From Cyanobium sp. CZS25K (GTDB lineage Bacteria; Cyanobacteriota; Cyanobacteriia; PCC-6307; Cyanobiaceae), in assembly GCA_030373325.1 (NCBI GenBank), contig JAUCZB010000018.1:56704-120703 (forward strand): a DNA stretch of 64,000 nt. The letters are read 5' to 3'. Below, one piece after another: positions 56,788 to 64,000 of this stretch. Made by a program: the position numbers and the translations under genes. The notes under the pieces were generated by a model. The model made no database searches. It worked only from the letters and a program-made list of their open reading frames with translations, and was not told the DNA's origin. Position 1 is the stretch's first letter. Every line of letters starts with the position of its first letter.

Positions 56788-57960
56788 TCAGAAACGAAGA
56801 GACCTGTAGGAAGAGATCTTCGTAGCTGTAAGGTAAGCGGATACAGAGGTAAGCATCAACGTACAGGCGAATAGACCAACCAGGGCAGTCACTGGCATTG
56901 ACAATAAACCACGAAACGCGAAAGATCCCAGCACAAGGAAACCGAGTAAGGAAGCCGCAAAAGCAAAAGCTGCCAGCTTGAATAGGCGATCAGTGCCCTT
57001 CATGAGACCCAGGACACCATCCAACCAGAACGAGGCCTTGCTCTTTCTTGCCCTGTAACTTGAGTACAACATCTCACGTGTGAGCAGATAATCAGAAAGG
57101 ATGCTCAACACGGCAACAAAACAGGAAGTAGCAAAAACAAGCGTGTTGGGACCCGTGAAGGGACCCCACTGGCGTGAGTAAAGCGTGACAAGAAAGATCG
57201 CCACAATAAATAGCAAGCCGGCCATAGGAAGAAGGCTGTACTTGGGCGCGAAGGAGAGCATGAACTTGAGATGCCGCCAGCCATCTCGCCAAGTTTTGAG
57301 GTGCGGGATTCTGCCAGGAGGGTTCGGCCTTAAGTTCGTGGGAATCTCCGCAGTCCTCAGATCCATGAGGCTTGACTTAATCACCATCTCTGAGGCAAAC
57401 TCCATCCCTGTGCAGTGAAGATTCAGGGCAAGAATGGCGTCTCGGTCAAACCCCCTCAAACCACAGTGGAAATCGCCGATCTTGATCCCGAAGAACAAAC
57501 GTCCCAGTGCACTGAGCACGGGGTTGCCAAGGTACCGATGCAGGAAGGGCATCGCACTGGGAGCAATTCTGCCCTTGAAGCGGTTGCCCATCACAAGATC
57601 GTAACCCTGTTGAAGCATACCGAGGAACCTGTCGGCTTGAGAAAACTCATAGGTTGAATCGGCATCCCCCATCAAGATATAGGTACCTTTGGCAGCCCGG
57701 ATTCCGGCTAACAGTGCGGCGCCATAGCCACGGATGGGAACTTCAACAACGTGAGCTCCTGCAGCTTGGGCAATCTCTTGGGAGCCATCGGTACTGCCAT
57801 TGTCAGCAACGATGATTTCATACGAGATATTGGCAGATTCACCACCCTTAAGACAGTCTTCGATTACGCTTCCAATCGTGGCGGCTTCATTCAGGCATGG
57901 AATGACGAAGCTTAGTACTGTCGTGTGGGGCAATGGGTGGCCCCCTTCAAGCGAGGACAT
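56788..57960 (-). CDS. GT2 glycosyltransferase of the dolichyl-phosphate mannose synthase type
   Basis: The 390-residue product starts a GT-A domain with SFVIPCLNEAATIGSVIEDC, IIVADNGSTDGSQEIAQAAG and the metal site YILMGDADSTYEFSQADRF; MGNRFKGRI follows. After about residue 235, four hydrophobic helices form a membrane domain (for example LLPMAGLLFIVAIFLVTLYS). This should load a sugar onto polyprenyl phosphate at the membrane. The gene is AT-richer than the average of the window and ends 20 bases from the convergent small transporter-like gene. Confidence 0.87.
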   Translation of the reverse strand: MSSLEGGHPLPHTTVLSFVIPCLNEAATIGSVIEDCLKGGESANISYEIIVADNGSTDGSQEIAQAAGAHVVEVPIRGYGAALLAGIRAAKGTYILMGDADSTYEFSQADRFLGMLQQGYDLVMGNRFKGRIAPSAMPFLHRYLGNPVLSALGRLFFGIKIGDFHCGLRGFDRDAILALNLHCTGMEFASEMVIKSSLMDLRTAEIPTNLRPNPPGRIPHLKTWRDGWRHLKFMLSFAPKYSLLPMAGLLFIVAIFLVTLYSRQWGPFTGPNTLVFATSCFVAVLSILSDYLLTREMLYSSYRARKSKASFWLDGVLGLMKGTDRLFKLAAFAFAASLLGFLVLGSFAFRGLLSMPVTALVGLFACTLMLTSVSAYLTATKISSYRSLRF

Positions 57961-58303
57961 CAGATTTGGGTACTGGGAAAGGCCTGGTAAGCATTCATTG
58001 GATTATAGTCTTTGAGTATCAAATTAAAGTGGCGAGCATCTTGGCATTCAGATTGAGCAGAGAGGAGCCACTTGATGACAAGATCGTTACAAAAGCAGTA
58101 AGGACAAAGAATAGAAGCCCCAAGATGGCAATTCCAATTCCAGCGCTCAGTTGTCAAAAGCTGTCAAAGCTGTCAAAGCTGTCAAAGCTGTCAGCTGACA
58201 TTGCCAGCATAAAGGCTCTAAAGAGTCAATCGCGTCGTCAAAAATGCTTCTATTCTCACATCCCTATACCTGAATGATGAATCTACTCGCTTCATTTTGC
58301 ACT
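57961..58303. other. AT-rich intergenic stretch with a 9-base tandem repeat
   Basis: No protein-like frame is seen on either strand. The stretch contains the tandem repeat at 58151-58194 and presumably the promoter of the GT2 gene just upstream of 57960. Confidence 0.5.
58151..58194. repeat. Tandem 9-base repeat (unit CTGTCAAAG)
   Basis: Three perfect units at 58161-58169, 58170-58178 and 58179-58187, with partial units on both sides (TTGTCAAAAG before, CTGTCAG after). The unit is a multiple of three and would read SKL repeats in one frame, but no gene uses it. Confidence 0.85.
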
Positions 58304-59806
58304 CTAGGGCTTTTGGGCTGAGTCCCTTCGGCGCTGGTTGAGACGAAAATGGCAAGCGATCGAGGCTTGGATGTCGGCGGTTGTTCGATCAGAAGCCTTG
58401 GAGACGAGGCCACCCCAAAGCTCGCGCTTATTCACACAGTCCTGTACCGAAGGCAAATCACGATAGACATCTGGCGAAAGAAGACCGCGTGCGCTGATCC
58501 ACTCACCGGTTCGAGCCCAGTAATAAGTAGGCTGCAGAAATGATGTGAATAAAGTGAGCCACAGACCAGCCACGACAATCCAACGCATCAATAGACGCAA
58601 TGACGTGGCTTCACCACTGACAGCGACCAGTGCAGGCACGAACAGAGAAATCATATAGTACCGGAGTTCCATTGACTGAGGCAGAACCATGAATAGAAGA
58701 CTAGTAATCAGCAACCTACGTCTCAATATCAATGATGGCGTCAATTCTGGATAGACACCGCTCTTTGAGCCATAAACGGACAACACGGCACCAACGAAAA
58801 GGAGTAGGAAAAGAAATCCGTTAGAACCGCCGGTGACAATCCACGGATAATCCGGATGAACTGGCTGATACTCGGACTTGGGCAAATTATGGTTATGCCA
58901 ACTTCTATTAAACGACAAACCAGCCTTCGAGCGAATGATGGGATCAATCTCATAAGCAGAGACCAGATAAGATGCGGCATTAGTCAAAATAGGAATTCTA
59001 GGTATGTACTGAATTGGAGACGCATGGCGCTGTTCCGTGCCGCTAAGTCCAAGAACACTGACTGGGTAGAATGGATTCCCAAATCGGGAAATATTCTGAA
59101 GTGGTTGGGCAAAGATAAGGGCGATCAGAATCGCCGCAACAAGCATAGTTCGCCTTTGGGGAGACAACCCTTGACCTCCAAAAGAGGCGCCATCCCGCCA
59201 ACGAAAGAAAGAAGCAGCAACCAAAACCAACACAGCCATAAATAGCCCCTGAAACTTGACATTGGCAGCCAGAACAAGACAGAGCAATGCAAGGAGATCC
59301 CACCATTCAATCCACAGGGTCTTTCTGTGATCACCATCGCGTCTAGGTATTGACTGAAACAAGACAATAGAAGCAGTTAAAACTAAGATATTGACAAAGA
59401 AATCTTGCAAAGAGGAGCGAAATCCATAAAGTGCGACTGGAAAGGTGAGGCAGCAGCAGACGACAAGAGACCTAGAAAGGCCTAAAAATCTTCGGCAGCA
59501 ATAGACAAGCAGACCCAGCGCAAAAAGATTGGGAACGATAAATAATCGGGGATGGTTCCAGACCAAGCCAGGACCAAGCAGGACGCGCCAGAGCGAAGGA
59601 AAGCCTTGGTAGCGACCTTCGGCAACGTTTGCAAAATCAGGCGCTCCTGGAAGATGTAGAAGCCTGGCCGAGAACGGCAAATGATACATCAACGAATCTG
59701 CTGGAAATGCGTCGAAGAGCAGCAGGGAAAAAAGTAACGCCAGGATCGCCGCCGGTACCGGATGCAGCAGAAGATTCAGGAGTCGGCGAAGCCTGGCATG
59801 CGTCAT
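58304..59806 (-). CDS. Polytopic membrane protein, GT-C-like glycosyltransferase candidate
   Basis: From ATG 59806 the product has about 500 residues and 10-11 membrane segments. The first loop contains LFDAFPADSLMYHLPFSARL, with Asp residues and a His in the place where GT-C enzymes hold the catalytic acid (ADSLMYHLP resembles the D-x-x-x-YH pattern of GT39/GT83-like proteins). The C-terminal soluble part begins near residue 430. It is encoded beside a DPM1-like transferase, a small flippase-like gene and a methyltransferase, and shares their lower GC content. The acceptor is unknown. Confidence 0.65.
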   Translation of the reverse strand: MTHARLRRLLNLLLHPVPAAILALLFSLLLFDAFPADSLMYHLPFSARLLHLPGAPDFANVAEGRYQGFPSLWRVLLGPGLVWNHPRLFIVPNLFALGLLVYCCRRFLGLSRSLVVCCCLTFPVALYGFRSSLQDFFVNILVLTASIVLFQSIPRRDGDHRKTLWIEWWDLLALLCLVLAANVKFQGLFMAVLVLVAASFFRWRDGASFGGQGLSPQRRTMLVAAILIALIFAQPLQNISRFGNPFYPVSVLGLSGTEQRHASPIQYIPRIPILTNAASYLVSAYEIDPIIRSKAGLSFNRSWHNHNLPKSEYQPVHPDYPWIVTGGSNGFLFLLLFVGAVLSVYGSKSGVYPELTPSLILRRRLLITSLLFMVLPQSMELRYYMISLFVPALVAVSGEATSLRLLMRWIVVAGLWLTLFTSFLQPTYYWARTGEWISARGLLSPDVYRDLPSVQDCVNKRELWGGLVSKASDRTTADIQASIACHFRLNQRRRDSAQKP

Positions 59807-59826
59807 GGTTAAGCGGTAGTAGAACC

Positions 59827-59854
59827 AAAAAAAAGCTGGGCTATGCAGCCCAGC
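59827..59854 (-). terminator. Rho-independent terminator after ahcY
   Basis: On the minus strand GCTGGGCT, loop GCAT, AGCCCAGC, then eight T (A-run at 59827-59834 on the plus strand). It separates ahcY from the GT-C-like gene on the same strand. Confidence 0.92.
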
Positions 59855-59883
59855 CATTAAAACCCCATTCTGAACCGAACCGC

Positions 59884-61326
<1,443 letters not shown>

Positions 61327-61404
61327 AAAAAGGAAGCTCCCTCTCGGGAGGACGAAAAAGTGGAAATATCTGCAGAGACGCCGAGGCTTCGGGCTCGCTG
61401 CAGG
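61327..61404 (-). promoter_or_regulatory. Structured leader of ahcY (candidate RNA element)
   Basis: On the minus strand the region directly before the ahcY start can form CTGCAG(61399-61404)/CTGCAG(61371-61376) with an inner CGAG/CTCG stem, and a second hairpin CTCCC-CGAGA-GGGAG (61339-61351) next to the ribosome-binding region. ahcY genes are known targets of SAH riboswitches in some bacteria; the bases here do not clearly match that consensus from memory, so I call only a candidate element. Confidence 0.35.
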
Positions 61405-61417
61405 GCAATCTACAAGG

Positions 61418-61930
61418 GTGGAACCGAGTCACGCGATCGAGGTGTGCCATCTGGCGGACCCCTCCGCCACCGACGCCCTGGGGCGGCGGCTGGCATCGCG
61501 GCTGATCGCCGCGGGTCCCGGTGGCGCCGCCCTGCTGCTGCTGCGGGGGGAGCTGGGGGCCGGCAAGACCGCGCTGGTGCAGGGACTGGCCGCCGGGCTG
61601 GGCATCAGCGAACCGATCAGCAGCCCCACCTTCGCCCTGGCCCAGCACTACGACACCGACGCCGGCCCCGACGCGGGTGCCACGACCCTGGTGCATCTGG
61701 ATCTCTACCGGCTGGAGCAGACCGCCGCCGCCGATGAGCTGTTCACCCAGGAGGAGGAGGAGGCCCGCAGCCTCGGCGCCGTGATGGCGGTGGAGTGGCC
61801 TGAGCGGCTGAGCTTCCGCCCCGAAGGAGCCTGGGAGATCGAGCTGACCCACGAGGGGGAGGGCCGGTTGGCCCGGATCACCCCGCCAGGCTTCACCCCG
61901 CCGCGATCCGCTTCTGCAGGGCCGCGATGA
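61418..61930 (+). CDS. tsaE: tRNA threonylcarbamoyladenosine biosynthesis ATPase TsaE
   Basis: TsaE is the ATPase that supports TsaB/TsaD in making t6A on ANN-decoding tRNAs. The 170-residue product has the P-loop [42 protein letters not shown] and [10 protein letters not shown], the conserved set of the family. It starts with a GTG at 61418, divergent from ahcY, and its last 38 bases overlap the convergent mutY. Confidence 0.93.
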   Translation: MEPSHAIEVCHLADPSATDALGRRLASRLIAAGPGGAALLLLRGELGAGKTALVQGLAAGLGISEPISSPTFALAQHYDTDAGPDAGATTLVHLDLYRLEQTAAADELFTQEEEEARSLGAVMAVEWPERLSFRPEGAWEIELTHEGEGRLARITPPGFTPPRSASAGPR

Positions 61931-63038
61931 TGCGGGCGTTGGCGGCCGGGAACGGATAGGTGTCCAGCTCTGCGGGCTCCACCCAGCGCACCTGCTGGGA
62001 GGCCAGCGGTTGCGGTTCCCCCGAGCGCCAGCGGCAGAGATGCACCACGAACCGCAGCCGCTTGTGGCTGTAGGCGTGCTCGACGGTGATCAGCTCCTCC
62101 TCCACCTCCACCTCGATCGCCAGCTCCTCGCGCATCTCGCGCTGAATCGTGGCGGGGATGGCCTCACCGGGTTCCTGCTTGCCGCCGGGAAATTCCCACA
62201 GGCCGCCCAGCAGGCCCTCCTGGAGCCGCTGATCGATCAGCACACGCCCCTCGGCGTCGCGCACCACCCCCACCCCGATCACCTGGAACGGCACGGAACG
62301 GGGGGTGTCCTTCACGGGAAAGCGGCCTGGATCGCCGGCAGCGTAGGCAGCGCATTGGCCATGCCAGGGACAGGCGTTGCAGGCGGGTTGGCGCGGTGTG
62401 CAGACGCCGGCGCCCAGATCCATCAGGGCCTGGTTGAAGGCGCGGGGCCGGAGTGGGTCGAGAACGGCTTCACTGAGCTGCCAGAAGTGGCTCAGCGCGC
62501 GCTTCGGCGGGGCCGGATGGGCCATCAGCCGGGCCAGCACCCGCTGTACGTTGCCATCCAGGATCGGCTGGGGCAGGTCGAAGGCGGAGGAGAGGATGCT
62601 GGCGGCCGTGCTGCGGCCGATGCCCGGCAGGGCCATCCAGCCCTCAAGGGTTCGCGGCCAGGGATCGCCAGTCGTCGTACCTGGCGGTGCGGGCGATTCC
62701 AGGCCCACCAGCCGCCGTGCCCCCCTGTGCAGTCGGCGGGCCCGCGCGTAATAGCCCAGTCCCTGCCAGAGCATCAGCACGTCGTGCTCGCTGGCGGCGG
62801 CCAGGGCCTCCACATCGGGGAACGCCGCCATCCAGCGCCGCCAGTAGGGCAGCACCACGGCCAGCTGGGTCTGCTGCAGCATCACCTCGGCGCACCAGAT
62901 TCCGAAGGGATCGAGCGGCTCGCCGGACCCGGGACGGGAACCGTCGCCGTGCCGCTTCCAGGGAATCGCGTGGCGGCCATTGGCCTCCCACCAGCGGAGC
63001 AGGTCCTCCCGGAGGGGCCCATGGGCACCCGGGTCCAT
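61893..63038 (-). CDS. mutY: A/G-specific adenine DNA glycosylase MutY
   Basis: MutY removes adenine opposite 8-oxoguanine. From ATG 63038 the 381-residue product has WCAEVMLQQTQLAVVLPYW (with the catalytic Glu), the helix-hairpin-helix LPGIGRSTAASIL, the catalytic Asp in ILDGNVQRVLARL and the [4Fe-4S] set CTPRQPACNACPWHGQC (C-x6-C-x2-C-x5-C). The C-terminal NUDIX-like 8-oxoG domain contains LWEFPGGKQEPGE. A longer frame to 63296 has no conserved start. It ends inside tsaE's 3' end. Confidence 0.95.
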   Translation of the reverse strand: MDPGAHGPLREDLLRWWEANGRHAIPWKRHGDGSRPGSGEPLDPFGIWCAEVMLQQTQLAVVLPYWRRWMAAFPDVEALAAASEHDVLMLWQGLGYYARARRLHRGARRLVGLESPAPPGTTTGDPWPRTLEGWMALPGIGRSTAASILSSAFDLPQPILDGNVQRVLARLMAHPAPPKRALSHFWQLSEAVLDPLRPRAFNQALMDLGAGVCTPRQPACNACPWHGQCAAYAAGDPGRFPVKDTPRSVPFQVIGVGVVRDAEGRVLIDQRLQEGLLGGLWEFPGGKQEPGEAIPATIQREMREELAIEVEVEEELITVEHAYSHKRLRFVVHLCRWRSGEPQPLASQQVRWVEPAELDTYPFPAANARIIAALQKRIAAG

Positions 63039-63049
63039 CCGGTCGCTCC

Positions 63050-63793
63050 CTACACGAATCCCCCCGGCCGGGGCCGGGCGCTGGACAGGGACACGTTCCC
63101 CTGAGCGACCGGGGGTGCGGCAGGACGGGGCGGCGGCTGCGGCACGGCGACCACGTTGAAGGCGATCGACCAGCGCTCCCCTTCGCCGCGGAAGGGGGGC
63201 ACCGAGTGGGGTTGCCAGGCCGGAAACACATAGAAATCTCCGGGCACGGGCAGCACGTAGTGGGCCATGCCGGTGCGGAAGCTCTGGATGTGCCATTCCT
63301 CCGGACCATGGAAACAGAGCTGGCCGTCGAAGCGATCGGCGCTGATCTGGGGTGGCACCTGCAGGAACAGCACGCCGGAGAAACTGCCGCCGTGGGTGTG
63401 GGTGGGGTTGTAGTCGCCGGCGCGCTGGGCGTTGAGCCAGAGGTCGATCATCTGCAGGCCATAGCGGCCCGGCGTCCAGGGGCCCCGCCCCTGGGGAGGC
63501 TGCTGGTCGATCACGTGGCGGATCCAGCGCTCGCAGGCCGGCAGGATCACCGAGCGGCAGAGTTCGGCGGCGGCGGGGTGAGCGGGCCCGAGCTCCCGCT
63601 GCTGGGAGAGCTGGCCCGCCAGCTTCACCGAGGCATCGGGACTGCGTTCGGGTTCGGCGAGCACGGCCCGGGCCATCGCCTGCAGGCCCGCCAGCTGTCC
63701 GGGGGGCAGCCGGCCCTGGAGCAGATAGCGCGGAAAGAGACTGATCACCTCCATCGTGGGTTCTTCCGAGGCTGCGGGGGGCGTGCCGGCCAT
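63050..63793 (-). CDS. Putative 2OG-Fe(II) oxygenase
   Basis: The product carries the late conserved region of the TIGR02466-like oxygenase family: YNPTHTHGGSFSGVLFLQVP (first ligand His), then the distal PAWQPHSVPPF with the second His and ERWSIAFNVVAV with the 2-oxoglutarate Arg. The cyanobacterial family's substrate is unknown; phage-type relatives hydroxylate proteins. The start at ATG 63793 is chosen, with 63754 (MEVISLF) as an alternative that gives a start closer to the conserved part. It lies 12 bases upstream of mutY on the same strand. Confidence 0.78.
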   Translation of the reverse strand: MAGTPPAASEEPTMEVISLFPRYLLQGRLPPGQLAGLQAMARAVLAEPERSPDASVKLAGQLSQQRELGPAHPAAAELCRSVILPACERWIRHVIDQQPPQGRGPWTPGRYGLQMIDLWLNAQRAGDYNPTHTHGGSFSGVLFLQVPPQISADRFDGQLCFHGPEEWHIQSFRTGMAHYVLPVPGDFYVFPAWQPHSVPPFRGEGERWSIAFNVVAVPQPPPRPAAPPVAQGNVSLSSARPRPGGFV

Positions 63794-63838
63794 GGAAGGA
63801 GCATGAGAGGGGAATCCCAAGCCTCGCAAACGGTGCGA

Positions 63839-64000
63839 TCAGATCACCACGTAGGCCTCAACGGCATCGCTGAGCCGGCGCAGGCCGGCCAGGCCGTCGC
63901 GCTCAAGATTGCGCACCCGGTCGCGGCTGATGCCCAGGATGCGACCGATGCCGGTGAGGCTCATCGGCTCCTCGCCGTCGATGCCGTAGCGCATCTTCAG
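63839..64000 (-). CDS. Sigma-70 family RNA polymerase sigma factor, 3' end only
   Basis: The last 53 residues are in the window, up to a TGA at 63839; the gene begins beyond 64000. LKMRYGIDGEEPMSLTGIGR and ILGISRDRVRNLERDGLAGL are region 4.2 of a primary or group 2 sigma factor, the helix-turn-helix that reads the -35 box. Which paralogue (RpoD, SigB-like and others) cannot be told from this piece. Confidence 0.92.
   Translation of the reverse strand: MKMRYGIDGEEPMSLTGIGRILGISRDRVRNLERDGLAGLRRLSDAVEAYVVI

Noticed and set aside
58140..58200. A CRISPR array
   Set aside because: The repeats are 9 bases and contiguous, with no spacers and no cas genes.
57933..58277. A plus-strand frame of 114 codons containing the SKL repeats
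   Set aside because: It begins inside the antisense GT2 gene, has no family resemblance, and is created by the nucleotide tandem repeat.

Overview
The window looks like a chromosomal piece of a high-GC unicellular alpha-cyanobacterium of the Cyanobium/Synechococcus type. The evidence is oxygenic photosynthesis genes (psaC, ndhS), a cyanobacterial RpaB-type regulator next to lysS, a psaC/acpP-fabF-tkt block, thiC behind a TPP riboswitch, an ergothioneine cluster with its cyanobacterial companion genes, and an mreBCD block. The genus is inference from gene content and base composition. No similarity search was run.

Region 1 (about 1-16.5 kb) is accessory-rich. It opens with a partial HicB-like gene, a VOC protein, an exported class D beta-lactamase and a membrane desaturase. 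A 2.8 kb IS21-family element (4329-7135) sits between the wreck of a Fic gene and the tail of a ribbon-helix-helix antitoxin. Beyond it lie a toxin-antitoxin pair damaged by deletion (DUF433/DUF5615-like), an intact HTH/PIN pair, tRNA-Arg(CCT), a PEP-CTERM-like exported protein and a membrane protein. An orphan VapB-like antitoxin with a short VapC scrap lies between a truncated, internally deleted copy of the RNase P RNA gene and the intact rnpB. Then follow rnc, ndhS (overlapping rnc convergently), rimM, an AbrB/RelE-like pair and manC. Two related long hairpins separate manC from glmS.

Region 2 (16.5-22.6 kb) is housekeeping: glmS and psaC on the minus strand, acpP, fabF and tkt on the plus strand.

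Region 3 (22.6-31.7 kb) is a surface-polysaccharide locus on the minus strand. Five genes form a complete-looking route from glucose-1-phosphate to a CDP-3,6-dideoxyhexose, most likely CDP-tyvelose (rfbF, rfbG, rfbH, a paratose-synthase-like reductase, a paratose 2-epimerase). They run into a GT-C-like membrane protein and a GT2 glycosyltransferase, with a four-helix membrane protein tucked in on the other strand.

Region 4 (31.7-54.8 kb) is mainly core: a DUF1801 protein, thiC with riboswitch, a HEAT-repeat protein, an M20 amidohydrolase, a TPR protein, a GtrII-like membrane glucosyltransferase with a damaged 3' end, ruvB, smpB, an atypical protein kinase, a cysteine synthase, egtB-egtD with two associated small genes, a YdcF protein, lysS, an rpaB-like regulator, a solute-binding lipoprotein, mreD-mreC-mreB and ssb.

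Region 5 (54.8-64 kb) begins with a DedA protein and then a visibly AT-richer block (55.6-59.8 kb) holding a methyltransferase, a small four-helix transporter-like protein, a second GT2 enzyme and a second GT-C-like membrane protein, which parallels the 22.6-25.4 kb cassette. It ends with ahcY, tsaE, mutY, a 2OG-Fe(II) oxygenase-like gene and the 3' end of a sigma-70 factor gene.
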